From the NCBI GenBank assembly GCA_023436225.1, contig JAEZKA010000076.1:207009-271008 (forward strand): DNA of 64,000 nt, written 5' to 3'. The notes beneath the pieces are model-generated. The model worked only from the letters and a program-made list of their open reading frames with translations, did no database searches and was not told the origin of the DNA. The stretch is from Bacillota bacterium. Its GTDB lineage: Bacteria > Bacillota > Clostridia > Lachnospirales > Lachnospiraceae. Shown one piece after another: positions 36,946-45,850 of the stretch. A program made the position numbers and the translations under genes. The first letter of the stretch is position 1. Each line of letters opens with the position of its first letter.

Positions 36946-37980
36946 ATGTTAAAAACGATATATAAGGTGTTAATTCTCCTAGCTACAGCTACTATAATCG
37001 CACTTGTGGCTATCTTAGTCTATAACTCTAATCGAACCTATTTCAATGAAGATAATGAGATAGGAAATACCACCGGCAATATCTATAATGGTGGACTTTT
37101 CTCTGAACAAGATGGAAAGATCTTTTTTAGTAATGATGCTGATGACGGGAGTCTCTATGTGATGAATTCAGATTTGTCCGATATAAAGAAGGTATATAAT
37201 GATAAAGCAGTGTTCATCAATGCCGATGAGAATTATGTCTATTACGTACGTGCTAATAATACCAGAGAGGAACAAGCAGGGAGCATTCTAATGTTTTTTA
37301 ATACCGGTGTGTACCGTGTCAAGCATAACGGAAAAGGACTGAAATCCTTCACAGGTAATCCAGGAGCATATCTTATGCTTCATGGAAACAATATATATTT
37401 CCAACGCTATGACGTAGGAACTGGACTATATCTGTACAAATACCAGATAGACGGAGCTTTGGAGCGATTGCTCTTAGAGGATGCGGTAATACCCGCTACG
37501 GTAATTGATAATTCGTTAATTTATAATGGATATTCCAAGGACCATAATATCAATGCGATGGATTTATCAAGCTTTACATATCATCCAAGCTTCGAGGGGA
37601 ATTACTATTATCCGATTTTTCAAGGTGACTATATCTACTACATGAATATGGATGAAAAATATAAGATATATCGTATGAACTTAGATGGTTCCGATCCCAC
37701 CTTGCTGGTGAACGATCGTTGCTCCACCTATAATATCACGAACGACGGCAAATTCCTATACTACCAGGTGGATGATGGTAAAAAGAATAGGATCTGCCGC
37801 ATGAACCTTGAGACTCTCGTAAGTGAGACTCTGATGGATGGTAATTACAAGCAGATCCATATAACAGATAATTATGTGTTCTTTAAGGATTTCGACAATA
37901 CGAATACCTATATTATGGATCCGGATGGTATTGCTGATATCAGTACCTTTAATCCTCCAAATCTAAACTCTCAGAATTAA
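36946..37980 (+). CDS. DUF5050-type beta-propeller protein with membrane anchor
   Basis: The protein (about 344 residues) has one N-terminal membrane helix, then repeated short blades with YIYYMN-type motifs and DGSDPTLL-type turns, the DUF5050 pattern of likely extracytoplasmic beta-propellers. ATG 36946 is well spaced after GTGGAGGT; the ATG at 36934 overlaps this site. Its last 32 bases overlap the 3' end of folC on the other strand, so the two transcripts converge. No function is known for the family. Confidence 0.7.
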   Translation: MLKTIYKVLILLATATIIALVAILVYNSNRTYFNEDNEIGNTTGNIYNGGLFSEQDGKIFFSNDADDGSLYVMNSDLSDIKKVYNDKAVFINADENYVYYVRANNTREEQAGSILMFFNTGVYRVKHNGKGLKSFTGNPGAYLMLHGNNIYFQRYDVGTGLYLYKYQIDGALERLLLEDAVIPATVIDNSLIYNGYSKDHNINAMDLSSFTYHPSFEGNYYYPIFQGDYIYYMNMDEKYKIYRMNLDGSDPTLLVNDRCSTYNITNDGKFLYYQVDDGKKNRICRMNLETLVSETLMDGNYKQIHITDNYVFFKDFDNTNTYIMDPDGIADISTFNPPNLNSQN

Positions 37981-39277
37981 TTACCAACTTCTTAAGCTCA
38001 CCTAAGAAGGACAAAGAGCCGAATGCAAGGATTACATCCTCTTCCTTCGACATCTCATATGCCAAACGAACTGCCTGCTCTGTAGTCTTTGCATCGAAGA
38101 CTGCAGAGCAGTATTTTTGTGCCTCTCGGGCTAGTTCAGCAGAGGATAACGCCCGACTGTTTTTTGGAGTAAGTGTAATAATCGTATCAGCAAGAGGTGC
38201 TGTGATATCTAGAATTCTATGATAATCCTTGTCAGCAAAGACACCCATGATATAGATTACTTTACGTTCTGTAAAATATTCTCTTACGGTTTCTGCCAAT
38301 CTAAGAGCAGCATCCTCATTATGAGCACCATCAATTATGAAATAAGGGCTGTGTGCAATAATTTCAAACCTACCGCTCCACCTTGTGTCTCTAAGCCCAT
38401 TATAAATTGATGTATGTCTTATGGTATAACCTTGTTGTATCATAACCTCGATCACGGTTAACGCTAATATAGCATTCGTAATTTGGTGCCTACCAAGAAG
38501 TGCTGTCTCATATTCCTGTCCATGATATTCAAAGCTTGTCTCTCCTGGGGTAAGCTTAATGTTCCTTGCCTCCTCTGCATCTGTAAATGTAAGAGGGGCA
38601 TTCTTCATTTCTGCGACTTCTCTTAGAACCTGAATTATCTCCTGCTTCTTATTGCAAGTTATGACAGGAACCGAAGACTTGATGATGCCAGCCTTCTCGG
38701 TTGCAATACTGGCAAGTGTATCTCCAAGGTACTGCATATGATCCATACTGATTGAGGTAATAACACAGCAGATCGGCTTATTTATTACATTCGTAGCATC
38801 CAGTCTGCCTCCTAATCCAACCTCAACAACTGCAAAGTCAACTTCCTGCTTGGCAAAATACAAGTAAGCCATCGCCGTCTCTATTTCAAAGGAAGTTGGA
38901 TGAGACCATCCTTCCTTTACCATTGAGCCACATACCATTTTGATATCCGATATTGTATCACACACACCCTGCCGGGAGATATTTTCTATCACATAAGCTT
39001 TCTTCCCAGCTTCCTGTTCGTAAATCTGTACCCTCTCTCTATACGTAAACACTGCGGGAGAGATATACCTGCCTACCCTATAACCCTCCGTAGTAAGAAT
39101 GGAGGCAATATAAGCCGTAGTTGAGCCTTTTCCATTGGTGCCGGCAACATGAATCACCTTTACCTTATCCTGAGGATTGCCCATTCGAGATAAGAGCTCG
39201 GTTATCGACGCAAGTCCGAGCTTGCTGCCATACTGATTTGATTGTTCAATGAATTCTCTGGCTTCTTCGTAAGTCAT
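37949..39277 (-). CDS. folC: folylpolyglutamate/dihydrofolate synthase
   Basis: The 442-residue Mur-ligase-type enzyme adds glutamates to folate, and in many bacteria also makes dihydrofolate. HVAGTNGKGSTTAYI is the ATP P-loop, followed by GRYISPAV and VGLGGRLDATNVI; the C-terminal Mur ligase domain includes the expected DGAHNEDA. ATG 39277 follows GAAAGGT; the upstream ATG at 39325 lacks support. It overlaps the DUF5050 gene at its 3' end. Confidence 0.92.
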   Translation of the reverse strand: MTYEEAREFIEQSNQYGSKLGLASITELLSRMGNPQDKVKVIHVAGTNGKGSTTAYIASILTTEGYRVGRYISPAVFTYRERVQIYEQEAGKKAYVIENISRQGVCDTISDIKMVCGSMVKEGWSHPTSFEIETAMAYLYFAKQEVDFAVVEVGLGGRLDATNVINKPICCVITSISMDHMQYLGDTLASIATEKAGIIKSSVPVITCNKKQEIIQVLREVAEMKNAPLTFTDAEEARNIKLTPGETSFEYHGQEYETALLGRHQITNAILALTVIEVMIQQGYTIRHTSIYNGLRDTRWSGRFEIIAHSPYFIIDGAHNEDAALRLAETVREYFTERKVIYIMGVFADKDYHRILDITAPLADTIITLTPKNSRALSSAELAREAQKYCSAVFDAKTTEQAVRLAYEMSKEEDVILAFGSLSFLGELKKLVINSESLDLED

Positions 39278-39316
39278 TTTAGTAACCGTACCTTTCTCAT
39301 AGTTGCACGTTCTTGC

Positions 39317-39336
39317 CAAAAGCACAGTGCTTTTTG
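39317..39336 (-). terminator. terminator after rlmI
   Basis: CAAAAGCAC and GTGCTTTTTG form a short hairpin 11 bases past the rlmI stop; on the minus strand the 3' arm itself is U-rich. Confidence 0.5.
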
Positions 39337-39346
39337 TGATAATCGT

Positions 39347-40555
39347 TTATTTTTCGTTCACAACCTGAAAGATAAAGAACTTAAGATAGTAGGATTCATC
39401 CGCAGCCCAAAGAATCGGATGATCCGGAGCCTGGGTACGATATTCCACTTGACGAATTCGCTTCTTTACATTCTTTGCCGCCTGACCGATGGTCTCAGCA
39501 AACAAGTCCGGTGTCATAAAATGGGAACAGGAGCAGGTGGCAAGATAGCCTCCGTCCTTTACTAGTTTCATTGCGCGAAGATTGATTTCACGATAGCCCT
39601 TGATTGCATTTTTTACTGAATTCTTAGATTTTGTGAATGCAGGGGGATCTAAGATTACAACGTCAAACTGTTCCCCTTTTTTCTCATATTCCGGCAGCAA
39701 ATCAAAGACATCAGCAGTAATAAATTTCACTGTGTCAGATAATCCATTTAATGCGGCATTCTCGGTTGCCTGAGCGACTCCGAGTTCGGAGGCATCCACT
39801 CCAATGACCTCTCTCGCACCGCCTAACCCTGCATTGAGAGCAAAGGAACCGGTATGGGTAAAGCAATCCAGAACTCTTGCTCCTTTGCAAATTCTTGCGA
39901 TTGCTGCACGGTTATATTTCTGATCCAGGAAGAAGCCGGTCTTCTGTCCTTCTGCAACATCCACAAGATATTTCACACCATTTTCAATAATCTCTACCTT
40001 TGTATCAAAGGGTTCTCCGATGAAGCCCTTGATTCGTTCCATCCCCTCATGTAATCGAACCTTTGCATCACTTCGCTCATAGACACCCCGGATCTTAATT
40101 CCATCCTGTGCAAGCAATTCCTTCAAACACTCAACAATCTCAAGCTTTCTCTTATCAATACCCAAAGCCAGCGATTGAACCACCAAGACATCGGAGAATT
40201 TATCGATTACTATACCGGGGAGGAAATCAGCCTCACCAAAGATAACCCTGCAGCTGTCCGTATCCACTGTTGTCTTTCGGTATTCCCAGGCTGCCTTAAC
40301 TCTCATAGCAAGAAAAGCTTGATCAATTTCCTGACCTTTCGTTCTTGACATGATACGCACCGTAATCTTGGAATTTGTATTGATAAATCCGCATCCCAGA
40401 TAATAATCATCAAAATCATGCACATATACTAGATCGCCATTCTCAAATTCACCGGTAATGGTATCGATCTCATTATCAAAGATCCAGAGACCACCGTTCT
40501 TTAGCGATCTACCTTCACCCTTTCGTAACTTTACAATTACTTTCTCTTCTCTCAT
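39347..40555 (-). CDS. rlmI: 23S rRNA large-subunit methyltransferase RlmI-type (PUA + SAM)
   Basis: The 402-residue enzyme has an N-terminal PUA RNA-binding domain (about 1-75) and a C-terminal Rossmann methyltransferase (CFTHTGSFALNA, DPPAFTKSK), the RlmI plan; RlmI makes 5-methylcytidine in 23S rRNA. The Cys in the SAM-domain region CSCSHF fits the catalytic Cys. Length is typical. The start has GAGGTTAGAG. Two hairpins lie between it and the upstream GtrA gene. Confidence 0.9.
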   Translation of the reverse strand: MREEKVIVKLRKGEGRSLKNGGLWIFDNEIDTITGEFENGDLVYVHDFDDYYLGCGFINTNSKITVRIMSRTKGQEIDQAFLAMRVKAAWEYRKTTVDTDSCRVIFGEADFLPGIVIDKFSDVLVVQSLALGIDKRKLEIVECLKELLAQDGIKIRGVYERSDAKVRLHEGMERIKGFIGEPFDTKVEIIENGVKYLVDVAEGQKTGFFLDQKYNRAAIARICKGARVLDCFTHTGSFALNAGLGGAREVIGVDASELGVAQATENAALNGLSDTVKFITADVFDLLPEYEKKGEQFDVVILDPPAFTKSKNSVKNAIKGYREINLRAMKLVKDGGYLATCSCSHFMTPDLFAETIGQAAKNVKKRIRQVEYRTQAPDHPILWAADESYYLKFFIFQVVNEK

Positions 40556-40580
40556 TCTCTAACCTCCATTTATCTATACT

Positions 40581-40654
40581 GAAGTGTTTCTGTCAAAGAA
40601 ACGCTTCATAGGCTGTCGTAAACTAGCATTATATCCATGCTGTTTACGGCAGCC
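40581..40654 (-). terminator. two tandem hairpins between GtrA and rlmI
   Basis: The first (40581-40608) pairs GAAGTGTTTCT with AAGAAACGCTTC. The second (40611-40654) pairs GGCTGTCGTAAAC with GTTTACGGCAGCC. Neither has a strong U tail. On the minus strand they follow the GtrA stop and lie upstream of rlmI. Confidence 0.5.
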
Positions 40655-40670
40655 CATCATTAAAATTGAT

Positions 40671-41093
40671 TTATTTATTTCTATTAAAAACAAATATTTT
40701 ACTAAGTATATAGTTTAATATCGTTACAATGACCGCGATGACTGCTTTTACAAAAAGGCGGTAAAAACCAAGAACATCAATAAAAATAAACATTCCTACC
40801 TGTTCTACCACTAAGGTAATGAGCCTTGCTCCAAAAAATTTGGACACCTTCCTTGCTTCATCGTTGACGTTGTTACTTTTTGATTGAAATACCTGCTTCT
40901 TATTCGCGATGTAGGCGAAGGTGACTGCTACAACCCACGCAATGGCATTGGCCGTCAGGTTCTTAAATCCCAATCGGTATAAGCTCTCATAGCTGATGAA
41001 ATTAACTATAGTTGTAAGAATACCCGCTATTAGATAGGCAATGGTCTCTCTATTCACTACCTTTTTGACTAGTCCGTTTATTAATGTCTTCAT
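40671..41093 (-). CDS. GtrA-family membrane protein
   Basis: The 140-residue protein has four hydrophobic segments and the GtrA/DPMS signature layout (YLIAGILTTIVNFISYESLYR, AWVVAVTFAYIANKKQVF). GtrA proteins help carry lipid-linked sugars across the membrane for cell-surface glycan modification. It has no glycosyltransferase neighbour here. The start has GGAAGGAAAT. Confidence 0.85.
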   Translation of the reverse strand: MKTLINGLVKKVVNRETIAYLIAGILTTIVNFISYESLYRLGFKNLTANAIAWVVAVTFAYIANKKQVFQSKSNNVNDEARKVSKFFGARLITLVVEQVGMFIFIDVLGFYRLFVKAVIAVIVTILNYILSKIFVFNRNK

Positions 41094-41206
41094 ATTTCCT
41101 TCCCATCCCGGTCTCCAAGGATTTAAATTTATAGATTATGTCACTTCTTATGTGATTCTACCCTCTTTATTAGTCTTCATCTTTCATGTTGTGAACGCTC
41201 ATAATT

Positions 41207-42304
41207 CTATTTTATCAATTCTTTCAGTGTATCATCCTTAATGAAATAAAATAATCTTTTTTCCATCGCCGGTACGTCCAATGAGAAGCTCAGAGCCTGC
41301 TCCTTTGTAATCTTTCCGAACAGGTAGAGTTCATAAATCGCGTCATCCATTGCCTTCATTCCATTCTTCTTACTGGATTGAAGATATGTTTCCATCTGTT
41401 GTATCTTACCTTCTCTAATCAGACTACGTATTGCCGGATTTGATAATAATACTTCAAATGCGGCTACCCGCCCCGATCCATCCGCAGTCGGAATAAGCTG
41501 CTGTGATATGACACCCTCCAAAACGGAGGCTAGCTGAACTCTGATCTGTTGTTGATTCTCAATGGGAAAGACATCAACCACTCGGTTCACGGTATTCACG
41601 GTGCCTAAAGTATGTAAGGTAGAAAATACCAGATGCCCCATCTCAGCAGCCGAAATTGCAATTTGCATTGTTTCATAATCCCTCATCTCACCAATCAGTA
41701 TAACATCCGGATCCTCGCGAAGAATTACACGAAGTGAGTTTGCATAGGATAAGGAATCTGTTCCGATTTCTCTCTGATTGACTATGGATTTATTGTGCCG
41801 ATGGAGATACTCAATCGGATCCTCTAACGTAATGATATGACGATTATAATTTGTATTTATCACATTAATTAAGGAAGCCAAGGTTGTTGTTCTACCGCTT
41901 CCCGCCGGTCCGGATACCAAGACCAGGCCTCTCTTCTTCTGTGCTAATTCCACTACTGCTTCCGGTAATCCAAGCTCCTGGGGAGTCGGTATATCGGTGT
42001 ATATGATTCGAATAACCAATGCATAGGAACCTCTCTGTCTAAATACATTGATTCGAAATCTGCCTACATTGGTAATTGAATAAGAGAAATCTACCTCTCC
42101 GTTGATATTTAATACGTCGACCAATCTCTGAGGTACTATTGACATTACCATTGACTCTAGGTCGGATGGTACCATTACCTCATAGTCCATGTTAACAAGC
42201 TCACCGTTAATCCTGCATTTCGGCGGCACCCCAACTGTCAGGTGCAGATCAGATGCTTTCCTTTTCTGAGCATCCAACAGTAATTCATTCATTAACTGTT
42301 TCAT
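41207..42304 (-). CDS. pilT: PilT-like type IV pilus retraction ATPase
   Basis: The 365-residue hexameric ATPase has the PilT/GspE layout: an N-terminal PAS-like domain, Walker A GPAGSGRTT at residues 132-140, an Asp box (TLEDPIEYLHRH), Walker B (VILIGEMRD) and a His box (GHLVFSTLHT). The Walker A Lys is replaced by Arg. ATG 42304 follows GAGGGAAG; ATG further upstream would add a stretch that does not look like PilT. No other pilus genes are adjacent. It is probably functional but the change is unusual. Confidence 0.88.
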   Translation of the reverse strand: MKQLMNELLLDAQKRKASDLHLTVGVPPKCRINGELVNMDYEVMVPSDLESMVMSIVPQRLVDVLNINGEVDFSYSITNVGRFRINVFRQRGSYALVIRIIYTDIPTPQELGLPEAVVELAQKKRGLVLVSGPAGSGRTTTLASLINVINTNYNRHIITLEDPIEYLHRHNKSIVNQREIGTDSLSYANSLRVILREDPDVILIGEMRDYETMQIAISAAEMGHLVFSTLHTLGTVNTVNRVVDVFPIENQQQIRVQLASVLEGVISQQLIPTADGSGRVAAFEVLLSNPAIRSLIREGKIQQMETYLQSSKKNGMKAMDDAIYELYLFGKITKEQALSFSLDVPAMEKRLFYFIKDDTLKELIK

Positions 42305-42606
42305 AACTTCCCTCACAATACCGTAATATCCTAGGTATATCCTTTTCACTTGATCAATAAAGTTAACTCTTACTCTTATGCATACGATTGACTGTACTGG
42401 AATTTTAGCACATTTTGCAGGAATATACAATTGATGAATCTTCGAATTGTTTTTTTTTCAATTATCGTGTAAAATAATGATTCGTAGCGTCTACGATGTG
42501 AGGTGCGTAATCCCATGTGAACTTGGTTCATCTGCACGGAGCATTTTATCGTATAAGACGCAATTTTCGAAACGATAAAAGAGCCTGGACAGGTATGGAG
42601 GTATAA

Positions 42607-44157
42607 ATGAGTATTTTAAATGTAACTAATCTAAGTCATGGCTTCGGAGACCGAGCCATCTTTCATGACGTATCCTTTCGTCTTCTCAAAGGAGAGCATA
42701 TAGGACTAATCGGGGCGAATGGCGAGGGTAAATCCACCTTTATGAATATCGTAACCGGAAAGCTAATGCCGGATGAAGGTAAGGTTGAATGGTCAAAGCA
42801 TGTTCATGTAGGTTATCTGGACCAGCATGCCATACTGGAAAAGGGTATGACACTGCGAAGTGTGCTTCAATCTGCCTTTGCTCATCTTTTCGAATTAGAG
42901 GAAAAGATGAATCTGATCTGTGATACGATGGGAGATGCAGAGGGCGATGCTCTAAATGATATGATTGAGGAGCTCGGAACCATTCAGGAGCTTTTAGCAA
43001 TGCATGACTTCTATATTATAGACAGTAAGGTGGAGGAGATTGCCCATGCCTTAGGTCTGGACGATATCGGCCTGGATAACGATGTAACCGATTTAAGTGG
43101 TGGTCAAAGAACGAAGCTGCTATTAGGTAAACTGTTATTAGAGAAACCGGACATATTACTGCTCGATGAGCCAACGAACTATCTGGATGTGCAGCATATC
43201 GAATGGTTAAAGCGCTATCTGACGGAATACGAGAATGCCTTCATTCTGATCTCACATGATATTCCCTTCTTAAATAGTGTGGTTAATATCATCTATCACA
43301 TGGAGAATCAGGAATTAAATCGTTATGTCGGTGACTATGATAAATTCATGGAAGTGCACGAGATGAAGAAAAGACAGCTGGAAGCAGCATACAACCGCCA
43401 ACAGAAGGAAATTGAGGAACTGGAAGACTTTGTAGCAAGAAACAAGGCAAGAGTATCAACCCGTAATATGGCGATGTCAAGGCAAAAGAAGCTGGATAAG
43501 ATGGATGTGATTGAACTTACCAAAGAAAAGCCGAAGCCAGAGTTCAATTTTAAAGAAGCTCGAGCAGCTGGCAGATATATATTTCAGACGGAGGACCTGG
43601 TTATCGGTTATGACGAGCCACTTTCCTCACCCTTGACCCTGTCTATGGAACGTGGTGATAAAATCGTTCTTGTCGGTGCCAATGGTATTGGTAAGACAAC
43701 CCTACTTAAGAGCATTCTTGGTTTAATCCCCTCCATCAGCGGTAAGGTTACACTGGGTGATTATTTAAGCATCGGTTATTTTGAACAAGAGATGGGCCCT
43801 AGCACCAATACCTGTCTTGAGGAGCTGTGGAAGGAATTCCCCGGCTATACTCAGTATGAGGTACGCTCAGCACTTGCAAAATGTGGTCTGACCACAAAAC
43901 ATATCGAAAGCCAGGTACGAGTCCTTAGTGGTGGTGAGCAGGCCAAGGTACGTCTCTGTAAGCTGATCAATCGTGAAACCAATATTCTGCTGCTCGACGA
44001 GCCCACAAATCACTTGGATGTTGATGCGAAGGAAGAATTGAAGCGCACTTTGAAAGCCTTTAAGGGAAGCATTCTCTTGATCTGCCATGAGCCGGAGTTC
44101 TATGAGGATGTGGCAACAAAGGTATGGGATTGCAGTAAGTGGACCACTAAGATATAA
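42607..44157 (+). CDS. ABC-F ATPase
   Basis: The 516-residue protein is a tandem-ATPase ABC-F member without membrane domains: GANGEGKST and GANGIGKTT Walker A motifs, and two LSGGQ-type signatures (LSGGQRTKLLLG, LSGGEQAKVRL). It has a charged linker between the domains. ABC-F proteins act on ribosomes, either as translation factors or antibiotic protection. The pattern is of the YkpA/YbiT type. The start has TGGAGGTATAA. A hairpin terminator follows. Confidence 0.9.
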   Translation: MSILNVTNLSHGFGDRAIFHDVSFRLLKGEHIGLIGANGEGKSTFMNIVTGKLMPDEGKVEWSKHVHVGYLDQHAILEKGMTLRSVLQSAFAHLFELEEKMNLICDTMGDAEGDALNDMIEELGTIQELLAMHDFYIIDSKVEEIAHALGLDDIGLDNDVTDLSGGQRTKLLLGKLLLEKPDILLLDEPTNYLDVQHIEWLKRYLTEYENAFILISHDIPFLNSVVNIIYHMENQELNRYVGDYDKFMEVHEMKKRQLEAAYNRQQKEIEELEDFVARNKARVSTRNMAMSRQKKLDKMDVIELTKEKPKPEFNFKEARAAGRYIFQTEDLVIGYDEPLSSPLTLSMERGDKIVLVGANGIGKTTLLKSILGLIPSISGKVTLGDYLSIGYFEQEMGPSTNTCLEELWKEFPGYTQYEVRSALAKCGLTTKHIESQVRVLSGGEQAKVRLCKLINRETNILLLDEPTNHLDVDAKEELKRTLKAFKGSILLICHEPEFYEDVATKVWDCSKWTTKI

Positions 44158-44183
44158 GCTCAGTAAAAAATTTTGTAGGTAAC

Positions 44184-44241
44184 AAAGGCTGCATCTACGC
44201 TTGAGACACTGGTAAGGTCATCGGCGAAGATACAGCCTTTT
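44184..44241 (+). terminator. terminator of the ABC-F gene
   Basis: AAAGGCTGCATCT pairs with AGATACAGCCTTTT with one mismatch across a 30-base loop, followed by TTTTATA. Confidence 0.7.
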
Positions 44242-44284
44242 ATAACATAGTTCGGTAATATGAATTATACTGTAGTCTGCTACT

Positions 44285-45127
44285 CTAGCCCCTTCCGAAG
44301 GTTCCCGAACGTATCTCCTTGAAGGCTTGTTCCAGCTCATCGTTTGTATTCATTACGATCGGGCCGCCCCAGGCAATCGGCTCATGTAGAGGCTTACCGG
44401 CGAGGACCAACATACGCAGCGGCTGCTTGCCGGCGGTTATCACAAGCTCATCTCCCTTTTTATAGAGAACCGCTCGCTTTGAAGTTAGGAGCTGCTTCTC
44501 TTCCCCTCCAAAATATCCTTCACCACTAACAATATAAACAAAAACTGTGTCCTCCGAGTTCGTGGCTAGTTCCCAGGTATATGCCTGTTCAAGCGATACA
44601 TCTAAAAAGGTCGCCTTCACATAATCACCCTGTGTCGCTCCGGTCCATCCTTTATAGCTTCCTGCAATAATTCCTACCTGACATCCCTCTTCCTTTACAA
44701 CCGGTATGATATCTTCCGAAAGATCACGATACTGAGGAGGAACCATCTTAGATTGCTTCGGTAGATTTAGCCATACCTGAACCCCTAGCATACGTTCTGA
44801 GGGTTGAGGCATCTCCTGGTGAAGAATTGCCTTTCCGGCAGTCATCCATTGACAGCCTCCATCTCGGATGGTACCCTTATTCCCCATACTATCCCCATGC
44901 TCAATCTGACCATGAATTAGGTAGGTTATCGTCTCAATTCCCCGATGAGGATGCCACGGAAATCCTTTCACATAATCCTTAGGATCCAGTGAATCAAACG
45001 CATCCAGCATCAGAAAGGGATCAAAGTCATAGACATTGGCATATCCAATGACCCGGATCAGCTTCACACCTGCTCCATCCGTCTGTGCAGAACCGGTTAT
45101 AATCTTATTAATCTCCCTTATACTCAA
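44285..45127 (-). CDS. pirin-family cupin protein
   Basis: The 280-residue two-cupin protein has the pirin metal-binding set HPHRGIETITYLIHGQIEHGD and the downstream Glu/His of the first cupin. Some bacterial pirins act as quercetin dioxygenases or regulators; the role here is unknown. A TTG start at 45127 after GAAGAGGAATAGC is used; no better ATG is present. Confidence 0.85.
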   Translation of the reverse strand: MSIREINKIITGSAQTDGAGVKLIRVIGYANVYDFDPFLMLDAFDSLDPKDYVKGFPWHPHRGIETITYLIHGQIEHGDSMGNKGTIRDGGCQWMTAGKAILHQEMPQPSERMLGVQVWLNLPKQSKMVPPQYRDLSEDIIPVVKEEGCQVGIIAGSYKGWTGATQGDYVKATFLDVSLEQAYTWELATNSEDTVFVYIVSGEGYFGGEEKQLLTSKRAVLYKKGDELVITAGKQPLRMLVLAGKPLHEPIAWGGPIVMNTNDELEQAFKEIRSGTFGRG

Positions 45128-45189
45128 GCTATTCCTCTTCCTTCCGTTATGAAATCTTAAACCGAATCCGTCTTGCTTCTTATTCTCTT

Positions 45190-45582
45190 TTATGTTCTAC
45201 GAATGAATTCCGTCTTGCATTTCGGGCAGGTAATTGCTATCTTTCCTTTCCCGCGTGGAACACGTACCGTCTGCTTACATTTGGAACAGGTATAATATTT
45301 ATGTGTCTTTGTTCCCACCAGCCACAATTTCAGATGATTTAATTTACCTTTAAAATCACCGAAGTATTTCATAAAGGCTATATTCTCCTTGGACCTTCTC
45401 TGTATATCTCTGGAAAACGCTCTGTATAGTGCATATACAATTGGAATATATGCTACTATTATCAATCCGTCTATCCGTGTAAGGGTTGTAATAACAGATA
45501 AGATGAAAGCCAGAATAACTAACACCCTGGAGAACTGGTCAAAGCCATACCTTCCGATCATGAAATTGCGAAAACGATTCAT
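45190..45582 (-). CDS. small membrane protein with zinc-ribbon tail
   Basis: The 130-residue protein has two hydrophobic segments (about 17-55), a basic linker, then a zinc-ribbon CSKCKQTVRVPRGKGK...CPKCKTEF at the C-terminus. Such proteins occur widely in Clostridia and have no known function. The start has TTGGAGG. A perfect palindrome, CAATTGATCAATTG, lies in its promoter region at 45634. Confidence 0.75.
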   Translation of the reverse strand: MNRFRNFMIGRYGFDQFSRVLVILAFILSVITTLTRIDGLIIVAYIPIVYALYRAFSRDIQRRSKENIAFMKYFGDFKGKLNHLKLWLVGTKTHKYYTCSKCKQTVRVPRGKGKIAITCPKCKTEFIRRT

Positions 45583-45633
45583 TCCATTACCTCCAACTAG
45601 TCAAAAATAATTATTATTTTAATTTGGAACAAT

Positions 45634-45647
45634 CAATTGATCAATTG
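45634..45647. promoter_or_regulatory. 14-bp perfect palindrome upstream of the zinc-ribbon gene
   Basis: CAATTGATCAATTG is a perfect 14-bp palindrome 52 bases before the start, in AT-rich DNA. It may be an operator or a chance AT-rich match. Confidence 0.35.
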
Positions 45648-45802
45648 TACTATAATATATCATACTATATCCTTTCCACTTTTCCTATTAAAAATATATA
45701 AAGTTTCATAAATTTTCATCACAATGAGTAAACCGGAAGAAACACGCTACGCACAAACGATAGTATGTATGCTCTGCGAACCATCTACTGTCATGAATCG
45801 AA

Positions 45803-45831
45803 ATAGGCGCCCGTCTCACACGTGCGCCTAT
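45803..45831 (-). terminator. terminator after the LacI regulator
   Basis: ATAGGCGC (45803-45810) and GCGCCTAT (45824-45831) form a GC-rich stem around the 13-base stretch 45811-45823. It is 20 bases past the stop at 45851. U tail is weak. Confidence 0.65.
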
Positions 45832-45850
45832 CTAATTATTGAAATCATCC

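Noticed and set aside
37949..37980. 32-base 3' overlap of folC and DUF5050 genes as a special regulation
   Set aside because: Short convergent overlaps are common and no other signal supports control.
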